A program made the position numbers and the translations under genes. Below are positions 26,564-35,399 of a DNA stretch of 64,000 bases, in pieces. Numbering within the stretch: position 1 is the first letter of the stretch; every line of letters starts with the position of its first letter. The DNA comes from GWB2-37-7 sp942492835. GTDB lineage: Bacteria; Bacillota; Clostridia; Lutisporales; Lutisporaceae. The stretch spans positions 558,001-622,000 of the forward strand of contig OW818645.1 in the NCBI GenBank assembly GCA_942492835.1, read 5' to 3'. The notes below the pieces were generated by a model that saw only the letters and a program-made list of their open reading frames with translations, did not search any database and had not been told where the DNA came from.

Positions 26564-27076
26564 TTAACTTTCTGAATCTAAATATTCTTTTGATAATGTT
26601 ACATATCCAGCTACAGATTTTCTTATACCCTCAATTTCTTCTTTAGTAAGTTCTCTAACAACCTTAGCTGGGCTACCTATAACCAGTGAACCTGAAGGTA
26701 TTTGCTTACGTGAAGTAATTAATGAATTTGCTCCTACTATACAGTTATCTCCAATAGCTGCTCCATCAAGTATAGCTGCTCCCATTCCTATAATACAGTT
26801 ACTTCCAATTTTGCATCCATGTACTATGGCATTGTGTCCTATTGTAACATTGCTTCCTATGATTACATCATAATCATGATCACAATGCAGTACGCAACCA
26901 TCTTGCACGTTAGTATTACTGCCAATTTTTATCTCATTTACATCTGCTCTTATTACAGAATTAAACCATATACTGCAGTTTTCCTCTATGGTACATCTTC
27001 CTATAATAGTACAGTTTGGCGCTACAAATACATTTTTTGCTATTACAGGACTATAATCATTAAATTTTATTATCAT
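26564..27076 (-). CDS. Gamma-carbonic-anhydrase-like left-handed beta-helix protein
   Basis: The start giving MIIKFNDYSPVIAKNVFVAPN follows GAGGAGAGG and is preferred over a longer reading. The 170 residues are mostly hexapeptide repeats ([IV]G-type: IGRCTI, IGSNTN, IGSNVT, IGHNAI, IGSNCI, IGMGAA) of a left-handed beta-helix, with histidines in HCDHD and IGHNAIVHGC at the expected metal positions. This is the YrdA/PaaY family, metal-binding trimers often of unproven carbonic anhydrase activity. It sits where many clostridia carry the SCIFF maturase gene. Confidence 0.88.
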   Translation of the reverse strand: MIIKFNDYSPVIAKNVFVAPNCTIIGRCTIEENCSIWFNSVIRADVNEIKIGSNTNVQDGCVLHCDHDYDVIIGSNVTIGHNAIVHGCKIGSNCIIGMGAAILDGAAIGDNCIVGANSLITSRKQIPSGSLVIGSPAKVVRELTKEEIEGIRKSVAGYVTLSKEYLDSES

Positions 27077-27176
27077 ATTGCCTCTCCTCTCTGCACAGTA
27101 ACCCACAAATGCTAAAATATTCATGTTCAATATTATATTGCATTTAAAAGGCTTGTCTTATACATATCAAAAATTC

Positions 27177-27230
27177 TTCATAAGCATTAAGCAGTAACAA
27201 ACTAACCTGTTACTGCTTAATGCTTATGAA
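27177..27230 (-). terminator. Long perfect hairpin after the SCIFF gene
   Basis: Arms of 23 bases (27177-27199 and 27208-27230) are exact complements with an 8-base loop; GAATTTTTG follows on the minus strand. It is unusually long for a terminator but sits between the SCIFF gene and the next gene. Confidence 0.65.
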
Positions 27231-27309
27231 TTTAAAATTTTAAAAAAGACTTCTATTGAAGTATCTTTTTATAGCTAAGAACACCTTTTATGAAATACAT
27301 TACTTTGTA

Positions 27310-27495
27310 TTATAATACAATCTTACGGGTATCAGTCTTGCGTACTCTACCATTTTCTACATTTTCGCACTTTTGGTTAGCAACTGTGCAAGAAGTTTTA
27401 CATGCTGACTGGCAAGAGTTTTGACATTCTCCACAGCCACCATTTATAGAGCTTTCGCATAAAGTTTTACTATTTAGTGTCTTTATATGCTTCAT
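27310..27495 (-). CDS. scfA: Six-cysteine peptide SCIFF precursor, extended seven-Cys variant
   Basis: The peptide starts MKHIKTLNSKTL after AGGAGGAGG and contains GGCGECQNSCQSACKTSCTV, the SCIFF core found across Clostridia. SCIFF is a ribosomal peptide that the radical SAM enzyme ScfB cross-links by thioethers. Cysteines are at 13, 21, 24, 28, 32, 36 and 43, one more than the usual six. The protein is 61 residues, with a basic tail (GRVRKTDTRKIVL) beyond the usual length of about 46. No scfB gene is adjacent. The neighbouring TIGR04086-type protein, yajC and secDF match the usual SCIFF context. Confidence 0.92.
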   Translation of the reverse strand: MKHIKTLNSKTLCESSINGGCGECQNSCQSACKTSCTVANQKCENVENGRVRKTDTRKIVL

Positions 27496-27572
27496 TTGCT
27501 TTCCTCCTCCTAACAATATACTCATAAATTATAACACAATACCTTAATTCATGGAAGATATTTTTCCCTCTA

Positions 27573-28001
27573 TTAGTTTAAATTTACACCTATGATGCCC
27601 CCAATTGCACCTACAACTGCTGATACAAGTAATTTTGCAATTATGTATACATCAAATGAAATACTTTGACCAAAGGCCATTCCAAACGGTATTAACAGCA
27701 ATTCAAACAATAAACCCAGTACCATACCAAACATCCAGCCTCTCTGCTTAAGCTTCTTGCTTCCATATATGCTGGAAATTGCAATGCTCAATATTAATAT
27801 TGCTTGTGTAACCTTTGACATCGATACATCAGACATAGATGAAAACGATAGCACGAGAGCATACACTAATATCATAACAAATGAAATTATAAAGCAAATA
27901 ACAAGCGACTTTAGCATTACTGTAAATGTACTGTGCTCAGTACCTTCATCCTTTGATTTATCGGAATATACTCTTTTAAAATAGTTTTTATTTCTTTTCA
28001 T
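27573..28001 (-). CDS. TIGR04086-type small membrane protein
   Basis: This 142-residue protein has a basic N-terminus (KRNKNYFKRVYSDKSK) and four hydrophobic helices. It fits the TIGR04086 family, recognised for being encoded beside the SCIFF peptide in Clostridia. The function is unknown. Its position between yajC and scfA agrees with this call. Confidence 0.7.
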   Translation of the reverse strand: MKRNKNYFKRVYSDKSKDEGTEHSTFTVMLKSLVICFIISFVMILVYALVLSFSSMSDVSMSKVTQAILILSIAISSIYGSKKLKQRGWMFGMVLGLLFELLLIPFGMAFGQSISFDVYIIAKLLVSAVVGAIGGIIGVNLN

Positions 28002-28121
28002 GTGCCAACCCCCTAACCAGATTTATACATACCTTTTGTAAAAATCTATTCTATCTCATGTACAAATATGCTATATATATGCACTAAACATTTTGCATTT
28101 ATAAATAGTGTGTTCTATATA

Positions 28122-28161
28122 TGGGGCAAAAAAAGAAAAGTAACTTGATATCAAGTTACTT
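28122..28161 (-). terminator. Terminator after yajC
   Basis: A perfect AAGTAACTTGAT palindrome overlaps the yajC stop and is followed by TTCTTTTTTTG on the minus strand. Confidence 0.88.
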
Positions 28162-28437
28162 CTTATCTTCTACTATTTTACCTATAGCAAATCTAGCTAT
28201 TTTCATTTTTACTTTATCAGCACCTACTTCAATTGTTATAACATCATCCTTCTGACCTATTACCTTGCCATAAATACCGCCGATTGTTATAATTTCGGTT
28301 CCCTCTTCTATGCCACTTCGCATCTTCTGAGTTTCCTTATCACGTTTTTGTTGTGGTCTAATAATTATTAGCCAAAATATACCTATGATTACAATTAACT
28401 GTAATGCTATTGGTAAATAGCCTTTTATCTGTTCCAT
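28156..28437 (-). CDS. yajC: Preprotein translocase subunit YajC
   Basis: This 93-residue protein has one N-terminal transmembrane helix (LQLIVIIGIFWLIIIRPQQKR) ending in the YajC hallmark RPQQKRDKE, followed by a small basic SH3-like domain. It associates with SecDF. It comes after tgt at the end of the queA-tgt-yajC unit and ends in a strong terminator. GGAGGGAT precedes the ATG. Confidence 0.95.
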   Translation of the reverse strand: MEQIKGYLPIALQLIVIIGIFWLIIIRPQQKRDKETQKMRSGIEEGTEIITIGGIYGKVIGQKDDVITIEVGADKVKMKIARFAIGKIVEDKK

Positions 28438-28500
28438 GATATCCCTCCAGTCAATATTATACTTCTATATTCAATATAAATAATCAAAATCCTTTAAAAA

Positions 28501-29619
28501 TTATTTATCATAGCCATATTTTTCAAAAAATTCTTTTCTATAATCACCAAGTCTATCTTCTGATATAGCCTTGCGTATATTTGACATGAGATTTTGCAGA
28601 AATCTCAGATTATGTATGGAGGTCAACCTTCCGCCTAAAATCTCTCCTGCCTTTATAAGATGTCTTATATAAGCTCTGGAAAAGTTTTTACATGCATAAC
28701 AATCGCACTCTTCATCCATTGGTAAAAAATCTTCAGAAAACTCAGCATTTCGTACTACCAGCTTACCACTTGAAGTCATTACAGTACCGTTCCTTGCTAT
28801 CCTAGTAGGCAATACACAATCAAACATATCTATGCCTCTTATAGCTCCATCCAAGAGCGCATCTGGACTGCCTACTCCCATAAGATATCTAGGCTTATCC
28901 TTAGGCAGCTCTGGTACAGTGTATTCTAGCACTTCATTCATTAGTTCCTTTGGTTCTCCTACACTTAAGCCTCCTATAGAATAGCCTGGAAGCTCCATTT
29001 CAACTGTCCTTCTTGCACTTTCGATTCTCAAATCCTTATAGGTGCTTCCTTGTACAATTCCAAACAATGCTTGTTTTTCAGTATTATTATGAGCATCCTT
29101 ACAACGCTTAAGCCATCTTAAAGTTCTCTCCATAGAATTTTTTGCATAATCCCATTCACAGGGATATGGAGTACATTCATCAAATGCCATAATGATGTCA
29201 GCACCAAGAGAATTTTCTATTTCCATTACATATTCAGGAGTGAATAAATGCTTGCTTCCATCCAAATGCGATTTAAACTCTACTCCTTCTTCTCTAATTT
29301 TTCTAAATTCACTTAAGCTAAAAACTTGAAAACCCCCACTGTCAGTAAGTATAGGTCTGTCCCAGTTCATAAACCCATGCAGTCCCCCTGCTTTCTCTAT
29401 CAGCTTGTGTCCTGGTCTTATATATAAATGATAAGTATTGCTCAGTATTATATGTGCTCCAATTTCCTTTAATTCTTGTGGTGACATAGCCTTTACAGTT
29501 GCTTGAGTCCCTACGGGCATAAAGGTTGGTGTATCTATTACTCCATGTGGTGTATGAACTCTCCCAAGTCTGGCACCAGTTTGCTTACATTCCTTTATGA
29601 ATTCATATCTTACTGCCAA
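28501..29619 (-). CDS. tgt: Queuine/preQ1 tRNA-ribosyltransferase
   Basis: The start is taken as the TTG giving MAVRYEFIKECKQTGARLGRVHT, because TTGGAGGTA lies eight bases before it. The 372-residue enzyme has the catalytic-site motif LTDSGGFQVFS, the GIVQGS loop, DCVLPTRIARNGT, and the zinc site CDCYACKNFSRAYIRH plus a later His. It exchanges guanine 34 of GUN tRNAs for preQ1. With queA it provides the last steps of queuosine assembly. Confidence 0.95.
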   Translation of the reverse strand: MAVRYEFIKECKQTGARLGRVHTPHGVIDTPTFMPVGTQATVKAMSPQELKEIGAHIILSNTYHLYIRPGHKLIEKAGGLHGFMNWDRPILTDSGGFQVFSLSEFRKIREEGVEFKSHLDGSKHLFTPEYVMEIENSLGADIIMAFDECTPYPCEWDYAKNSMERTLRWLKRCKDAHNNTEKQALFGIVQGSTYKDLRIESARRTVEMELPGYSIGGLSVGEPKELMNEVLEYTVPELPKDKPRYLMGVGSPDALLDGAIRGIDMFDCVLPTRIARNGTVMTSSGKLVVRNAEFSEDFLPMDEECDCYACKNFSRAYIRHLIKAGEILGGRLTSIHNLRFLQNLMSNIRKAISEDRLGDYRKEFFEKYGYDK

Positions 29620-29647
29620 ATAAATTACCTCCAAATTTTGTTTATAC

Positions 29648-30274
29648 TTAGTGTACTCTTATTGATACCTTTTCTATTACTTCATCATTCATTTTTAATA
29701 TTCGTACTTTTATATTTAATATTTCAAATTGTGCACCCTCTGCTAAAGATCTACATGAATTTTCAGCAACATGACTTATGACTCCACCGATTGTATTGCC
29801 TAGTACCTCAGGTATTTTAATATCCAACAATTCATTAATATATTTTATAGGAGTAGCAGCAGAAAAGGTATTTCTTGTATCTATACTATCTGACATATCT
29901 TCTACAAATAAGAACTTCCTTATTGCAAAAATAGCGGCAATTGCAACAATACCTGAACCAAAATCTACCATCCCTTGATTACCTAAAAGCAGCTTTCTAG
30001 CTACTGCATATAGTAACACCTCTATGACACTGCTAGGTGAGTGAAACACTAACATTATAACAAGCTCAATACCTACTACCAAAAGCAACACATGCCCAAA
30101 AAATCTTTGGAATATTTCATAAGTATCAATTGGATTTGTAGTAAAAATCAGTACTATGTATCTTATTAGATCTACCATACCTATTATTACAGCAACAACT
30201 ATAAACATAGCTAACACAAATTCTAAGTAATATGTAAGCCTTTTTATCTTAAATTTTGCTCTTTCATAGGTCAT
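29648..30274 (-). CDS. PsiE-like membrane protein of unknown function
   Basis: This 208-residue protein has four predicted transmembrane helices in residues 15-130 (LEFVLAMFIVVAVIIGMVDLI, VLLLVVGIELVIMLVF and two more) in the style of phosphate-starvation PsiE-type proteins. A soluble C-terminal part of about 60 residues (GGVISHVAENSCRSLAEG...) resembles transporter-associated regulatory domains only loosely. It lies between queA and tgt, with short gaps. I do not assign a function. Confidence 0.65.
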   Translation of the reverse strand: MTYERAKFKIKRLTYYLEFVLAMFIVVAVIIGMVDLIRYIVLIFTTNPIDTYEIFQRFFGHVLLLVVGIELVIMLVFHSPSSVIEVLLYAVARKLLLGNQGMVDFGSGIVAIAAIFAIRKFLFVEDMSDSIDTRNTFSAATPIKYINELLDIKIPEVLGNTIGGVISHVAENSCRSLAEGAQFEILNIKVRILKMNDEVIEKVSIRVH

Positions 30275-30291
30275 GATATAATCTCCTTTTA

Positions 30292-31317
30292 TTATATGAT
30301 TAACATTGCATCTCCAAAGCTGAAAAATCTATAGTGCTCCTGTACTGCAACATTATATGCTTTGAGTATATGTTCCCTACCAGCCAGTGCGCTTACCAGC
30401 ATCAATAGAGTAGATTCAGGAAGGTGGAAATTTGTAATTAATCCATCTATCACTTTAAACTTATAGCCGGGATAAATAAATATATCTGTCCATCCACTAC
30501 ATGATTTTACATGACCTTCATCATCAGCCATAGATTCCACAGTTCTTGTAGACGTGGTACCTATGCTAATAACTCTTCCACCCTCAGCCTTTGTCCTGTT
30601 TATTGTATCTGCCGCTTCTTGACTTATGTCAAAGTATTCGCTATGCATCTTGTGTTCAAGAATATTATCAACCTTTACTGGTCTAAAAGTGCCAAGCCCC
30701 ACATGAAGAGTTATATAGGCTATACTTACTCCCATTTTCTTTATTTCATTCAAAAGCTCAAGTGTAAAATGTAAGCCTGCTGTAGGTGCGGCTGCAGAAC
30801 CTTCATACTTTGAAAAAACAGTCTGATATCTCTCTTTATCCTCCAATTTCTTAGTTATATATGGAGGCAACGGCATATTACCTAGTCTATCCAATACTGT
30901 CTCAAATACACCTTCATAATTAAACCTTACTATTCTATTACCGCCTTCTACGACATCAAGGATTTCAGCTTCCAGCTCTCCATCACCAAAGATAAACCTT
31001 GTACCAATCTTAGCTCTTTTTCCAGGTCTAAGTATAACCTCCCAAGTATCTTTATCAATTCTTTTTAATAACAAAAATTCAATACTACTGCCAGTATCTT
31101 TCTTTACTCCAAATAATCTCGCAGGCATAACCCTAGTATCATTTAGAATAAGACAATCACCTTTTTTTAAATAATATAATACATCTTTAAAAGTTTTATG
31201 CAAAATTTCTCCGCTTACCTTATCAAGTACAAGCAGTCTGGAGGCATCTCTTTGCAAAAGTGGCTCCTGTGCTATTAGCTCCTCTGGTAAATCATAATAA
31301 AAGTCCTTTAAGTTCAT
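30292..31317 (-). CDS. queA: S-adenosylmethionine:tRNA ribosyltransferase-isomerase
   Basis: This 341-residue QueA starts MNLKDFYYDLPEELIAQEPL and carries the conserved AAPTAGLHFT, ITLHVGLGTFRPV and HxMHSE (EHKMHSEYFDI) motifs. It adds epoxycyclopentane to preQ1-34 in tRNA, forming epoxyqueuosine. Tgt lies two genes downstream in the same direction. The gene starts 15 bases after the SpoIID-like gene. Confidence 0.97.
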   Translation of the reverse strand: MNLKDFYYDLPEELIAQEPLLQRDASRLLVLDKVSGEILHKTFKDVLYYLKKGDCLILNDTRVMPARLFGVKKDTGSSIEFLLLKRIDKDTWEVILRPGKRAKIGTRFIFGDGELEAEILDVVEGGNRIVRFNYEGVFETVLDRLGNMPLPPYITKKLEDKERYQTVFSKYEGSAAAPTAGLHFTLELLNEIKKMGVSIAYITLHVGLGTFRPVKVDNILEHKMHSEYFDISQEAADTINRTKAEGGRVISIGTTSTRTVESMADDEGHVKSCSGWTDIFIYPGYKFKVIDGLITNFHLPESTLLMLVSALAGREHILKAYNVAVQEHYRFFSFGDAMLII

Positions 31318-31331
31318 TTTATACCCTCTTT

Positions 31332-32990
31332 CTATTTAACCTTTGCACCTGTATAATAGTGTTCCAAAATCTGTATAAAATTAAACCCTGCTTCTGCCAT
31401 TCCTTTTGCTCCGTATTGACTCATACCCAAACCATGACCCCAACCCTTTCCTGAAAAGGTATAATACTGAGGTATGATACTATTGCTTGTTACAGAGCTT
31501 TGATTTTTTATAAACACCTTATTTGTAGAATTATCAAGCTTTGATACACCTTTAGCAGACAAGACATATATATTGGAAGTTCTCGCTTGTTCTGGTTTGC
31601 TGCTTGTACCATCCTTTACGAACAAATCTGCATCAGTTGATACAGTATACCATGTGCTTTTGATATCTGAATAACCTATAATTGCCCTTACCTTTTCCTT
31701 TAGAAGAATCTGATTTCCTTTTGTACCTCTTATTTCAAGTTTTGTTACTCTTCCATTTACGCTTATCTCAAGTGGAACAATATCAGTTATATCGCCTATA
31801 TCTATTTTATTAGCAAGAAGCTTCGATTTTATAGTTGCCTTATCCAGTTTCTTAATCCAGTTATCATTTGAACTTCCTAGTCCATACGAATCATCTACCG
31901 CTCTAATATATGGCAATGCATAAGTCCAAACATTTTCGCTATTCTCTGTACGTCCTCCACTGCTAGAGTGGTAGTAAGTTGGTATAAGCGCATCATTATA
32001 AAGAACAAGCTTTCCAGCAGTTTCATTTACAGCTTGAATATTTCTGATATTCTCTTGGCTAAAGCCTCTATATGCTTGACAGTGTGTTCCATTACATATA
32101 TCAAAACCATCATTTGTATGCTTTCCAAGATTGTATAATGCATAGTTTCTTGCTGCTACCGCCTGCGCCTTAAGAGCCTCCATATGCCAAGAGCTCGGCA
32201 TCTCGGCAATACCATATAAATATTGTTCAAAAGGCAGCTCGTTTACTACGTTTACCTGTCCTGTTGTGATTCTCCTAATATTTATACTTCCTCTATATTT
32301 CAAAGTATTATATTGAATTATTGGTACTGTGCTTTGTACTGGGATAGGAACAAACTTAATTTCCTGCTCTGCATTTATTATGTAGAGCAGTTTGCCAGTT
32401 GCAGCATCAAACATTTGAACTCTCTTATTATTCGGAGCTATTACAGAGAAGTTCAAATCAGGCAAAGCAGCTTTTAATACTCCAATTTGTTTCAAACACG
32501 CTTCTTCATCAAGATATAGCTGTGCCCATACCCTCCAGCCTTGCTCATAAGCCAAATATGCAGAAGGTGTATTTGCCGATACTCTATCCAAAACTAGCTT
32601 TGCCGAATTAATATCAGCATAAGTCTCTCCAGCTTGGATATGATATGAGCCAATAACTTCACCTGTATATTGAGTACCCTCTGCATACGTAATCTCAGTT
32701 TCCTTATAGTTAATTATATTGTAATAAGAATCCTTCCTTATCTTCAAACCAGTTGCAGGGATATAGGAAAAGAGTTCTACATAATCCGAAGTACCCTTTA
32801 AGCTAACCTTCGTACCACCATCGCTTTTAATAGTGAAATTGTTGGTCGATACGTTACTGTAGCTTAAGCCAACTCTGAAAATTTCCGGTATGGTGGGACT
32901 TGCGTATGTAAATGTAATATTACTAAATAATATTGCTACTATTATAAATAATGAAGCAAAAATACGTATGCTTTTGTAACTGTTGTACAT
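31332..32990 (-). CDS. SpoIID/LytB-domain secreted protein
   Basis: This 552-residue protein has an N-terminal signal peptide or anchor (FASLFIIVAILFSNITFTYA), a middle region with a SPOR-like section, and a C-terminal SpoIID domain: YLYGIAEMPSSWHMEALKAQAVAARNYAL (split by family variation), SSSGGRTENSENVW and GWGHGLGMSQYGAKGMA. SpoIID is a lytic transglycosylase for denuded glycan in engulfment; LytB modifies amidase activity. The long sequence and absence of spoIIQ or spoIIR neighbours make this a SpoIID-family paralogue rather than surely SpoIID itself. Confidence 0.85.
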   Translation of the reverse strand: MYNSYKSIRIFASLFIIVAILFSNITFTYASPTIPEIFRVGLSYSNVSTNNFTIKSDGGTKVSLKGTSDYVELFSYIPATGLKIRKDSYYNIINYKETEITYAEGTQYTGEVIGSYHIQAGETYADINSAKLVLDRVSANTPSAYLAYEQGWRVWAQLYLDEEACLKQIGVLKAALPDLNFSVIAPNNKRVQMFDAATGKLLYIINAEQEIKFVPIPVQSTVPIIQYNTLKYRGSINIRRITTGQVNVVNELPFEQYLYGIAEMPSSWHMEALKAQAVAARNYALYNLGKHTNDGFDICNGTHCQAYRGFSQENIRNIQAVNETAGKLVLYNDALIPTYYHSSSGGRTENSENVWTYALPYIRAVDDSYGLGSSNDNWIKKLDKATIKSKLLANKIDIGDITDIVPLEISVNGRVTKLEIRGTKGNQILLKEKVRAIIGYSDIKSTWYTVSTDADLFVKDGTSSKPEQARTSNIYVLSAKGVSKLDNSTNKVFIKNQSSVTSNSIIPQYYTFSGKGWGHGLGMSQYGAKGMAEAGFNFIQILEHYYTGAKVK

Positions 32991-33113
32991 CCTTTTAGCG
33001 CCCCCTTAAATTCACATTTAGATACATTATACTATATATTTCTATAATATTAAATAAAACACAGTCCATTTTTAGACATGTAATGACATTGTAATATGTA
33101 AATATTACTATTA

Positions 33114-33151
33114 TAAAAAAACCGTATGTAAAGTAACTACTAAACATACGG
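33114..33151 (-). terminator. Terminator after ruvB
   Basis: CCGTATGT and ACATACGG surround a 14-base loop, and TTTTTTTATAA follows on the minus strand. Confidence 0.85.
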
Positions 33152-33170
33152 ATGCTATATATGTTGTAAA

Positions 33171-34166
33171 TTATACTCTAGATATCCCTAAGTGCCTGAA
33201 CGCAAGCTCTGTAGCTACTCTACCTCTAGGAGTTCTATTAATAAAACCTATCTGCAGAAGATATGGCTCATAAACATCCTCTATAGTACCGCTATCTTCT
33301 CCTATAGAAGCAGCTAAAGTATCTAGTCCAACAGGTCCGCCGCCAAATTTATGTATTATAGCCAGCAGCAGCTTCTTATCTATATCATCTAAGCCTAAAT
33401 CATCAATTTCTAAAAGCTTAAGTGCTTTATCCGCAGTAACCTTGTCTATTATACCATCTGCTCTAACCTGTGCATAATCACGCACTCTTTTGAGCAGTCT
33501 ATTTGCAACTCTAGGTGTTCCCCTTGACCTTTTTGCTATTTCCCAGGCACCCTGTTCCTCTATTTGTATTCTAAGAATCTTGGCAGATCTATTTACTATT
33601 TGATATAGTTCTTCGTTTGTATAATATTCTAGTCTGCATATAACTCCAAATCTGTCTCTCAAAGGAGATGTAAGCATGCCAGCTCTAGTTGTAGCACCTA
33701 TCATTGTAAATTTAGGAAGATCAAGCCTTATAGACCTTGCACTTGGGCCTTTTCCTATAATAATATCAAGAGCAAAATCCTCCAAAGCTGGATATAGAAT
33801 TTCTTCTACACTTCTATTCAATCTATGAATCTCATCTATAAACAATACATCATTATCATTAAGATTAGTTAAAATCGCAGCTAAATCTCCTGCTTTCTCT
33901 ATGGCAGGTCCTGACGTAATCCTAACACTTACCCCAAGCTCGTTTGCAATAATGCTTGCCAGTGTAGTTTTTCCTAGACCTGGAGGGCCATATAAAAGCA
34001 CATGATCCAAAGTTTCTTTTCTCTGATTTGCTGCCTTTATAAATATATCTATTTTTTCTTTAGCAGAGGACTGACCAATGTATTCATCCAAAGACTTAGG
34101 TCTTAGTCCATAATCAACTTCTATATCCTCATTTAGAATTTTTGGAGTTATCAATCTGTCTTCCAT
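33171..34166 (-). CDS. ruvB: Holliday junction branch migration ATPase RuvB
   Basis: This 331-residue AAA+ motor has Walker A GPPGLGKTT, Walker B LFIDEIHRL, sensor 1 IGATTRAG and the C-terminal winged-helix with TPRGRVAT. It forms hexamers that drive Holliday junction migration with RuvA. It ends the ruvC-ruvA-ruvB operon, with small gaps of 12-15 bases. Confidence 0.98.
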   Translation of the reverse strand: MEDRLITPKILNEDIEVDYGLRPKSLDEYIGQSSAKEKIDIFIKAANQRKETLDHVLLYGPPGLGKTTLASIIANELGVSVRITSGPAIEKAGDLAAILTNLNDNDVLFIDEIHRLNRSVEEILYPALEDFALDIIIGKGPSARSIRLDLPKFTMIGATTRAGMLTSPLRDRFGVICRLEYYTNEELYQIVNRSAKILRIQIEEQGAWEIAKRSRGTPRVANRLLKRVRDYAQVRADGIIDKVTADKALKLLEIDDLGLDDIDKKLLLAIIHKFGGGPVGLDTLAASIGEDSGTIEDVYEPYLLQIGFINRTPRGRVATELAFRHLGISRV

Positions 34167-34180
34167 CCTAATACCTCACT

Positions 34181-34765
34181 TTACATTACTGCAATTATCT
34201 TCAAAGCTTCTTTTATTAATACATTAATAGATGCTTGTGTATCTTTAATTTTAGACACCGCCTGAGCTGCTTCACTATAATTATAACCTAGGGTAGTAAG
34301 TGCTTCAACCACTTGAGCTAAATCACTGCTGTTACTATCAAAGGTTTGAACTGCTATTGCACTATCTGTATTTATCTTATCTTTAAGCTCCAATATTATT
34401 CTTTCTGCTGTTTTCTTGCCAATACCCTGAGCTTTAGTTAGTTTAGACGAATCATTTGATATTATGGCTAGTGCAATTTCTTGAGGCTTGAATTGGTTTA
34501 GAAGTCCAACTGCTGCTTTGGGACCTACTCCAGATACTGTATTTAATAGCTTAAACGTTTTAAGTTCATCTTTAGTATCAAAGCCAAACAGCACCAAATC
34601 ATCTTCCTTAACAATAAGCTTTGTATAAATCTTTATTATAGAATCCAAAACTGAATTACGTATTGTATTCTGTGAGCTTGAAACCTTGTAGCCTATACCA
34701 TTTACATCAATAACCAAATAATCCTCATGTATAGATTCTAGTTTTCCCTTTAAATATTCGTACAT
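34181..34765 (-). CDS. ruvA: Holliday junction DNA-binding subunit RuvA
   Basis: This 194-residue protein has the N-terminal OB fold (MYEYLKGKLESIHEDYLVIDVNGIGYKV), helix-hairpin-helix motifs (VSGVGPKAAVGLL and AQGIGKKTAERIILELKDK) and a C-terminal RuvB-binding domain. It tetramerises on four-way junctions. It lies between ruvC and ruvB, as usual. Confidence 0.97.
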   Translation of the reverse strand: MYEYLKGKLESIHEDYLVIDVNGIGYKVSSSQNTIRNSVLDSIIKIYTKLIVKEDDLVLFGFDTKDELKTFKLLNTVSGVGPKAAVGLLNQFKPQEIALAIISNDSSKLTKAQGIGKKTAERIILELKDKINTDSAIAVQTFDSNSSDLAQVVEALTTLGYNYSEAAQAVSKIKDTQASINVLIKEALKIIAVM

Positions 34766-34777
34766 ATGATTGCTCCT

Positions 34778-35269
34778 TTACACCTTAAATAAATGGGCAA
34801 AATTTGAAGAATTAGCATGACATATAGCAACAGCCAAAGCATCTGCTACGTCATCAGGCTTTGGCACTTCCTTTAGATTTAACAGTACCTTTACCATTTG
34901 CTGCACCTGTTTTTTATCTGCCCGTCCATAGCCGACTACTGCCTGCTTTACCTGCAGCGGTGTATATTCAAAAATTGGCACGCCTAAATTGGTAGCTGCC
35001 ACTATGGCTACTCCTCTTGCATGAGCTACAGTAATTGCAGTTTTTACATTCTTATTGAAAAACAGTTCTTCTACTGCAAAAGCCTCTGGTTTATATTTTT
35101 CAACCAGCTCTACAAGCTGTGCGTGTATTATAGCCAATCTTTCAGACATGGGAGTTCCTGCTTTTGTAGTCACTGCACCATAATCTAAAACCTTGAAGCT
35201 ATTCCCTTTATATTCTAACAAGCCATAACCCAGTATTGCAATACCTGGGTCGATCCCCATAATTAACAA
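34778..35269 (-). CDS. ruvC: Holliday junction resolvase RuvC
   Basis: The start is taken as the TTG that yields MLIMGIDPGIAILGYG, which matches the RuvC pattern and follows GGGGTGA. A longer reading would add 11 residues unlike the family. The 163-residue protein has the catalytic first aspartate in GIDPG, glutamate in AVEELFFNKN and the C-terminal acidic pair in PDDVADALAVAICH. It resolves junctions bound by RuvAB. Confidence 0.95.
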   Translation of the reverse strand: MLIMGIDPGIAILGYGLLEYKGNSFKVLDYGAVTTKAGTPMSERLAIIHAQLVELVEKYKPEAFAVEELFFNKNVKTAITVAHARGVAIVAATNLGVPIFEYTPLQVKQAVVGYGRADKKQVQQMVKVLLNLKEVPKPDDVADALAVAICHANSSNFAHLFKV

Positions 35270-35350
35270 ATTATCACCCCAAACATATATTCGCTTGTAC
35301 ATTAAATATAACCTTTTTAGACAAATAAATAAAGAAAAACTTATTTATCT

Positions 35351-35396
35351 ATAAAAATGAGCTGTAAATGCACATGCATTCACAGCTCATTTTTAT
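35351..35396 (-). terminator. Terminator after the BofC-like gene
   Basis: ATAAAAATGAGCTGTAAATGCA pairs with a nearly exact complement (one mismatch), with a T-run on the minus strand and the mirrored A-run on the other side. Confidence 0.8.
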
Positions 35397-35399
35397 ATT

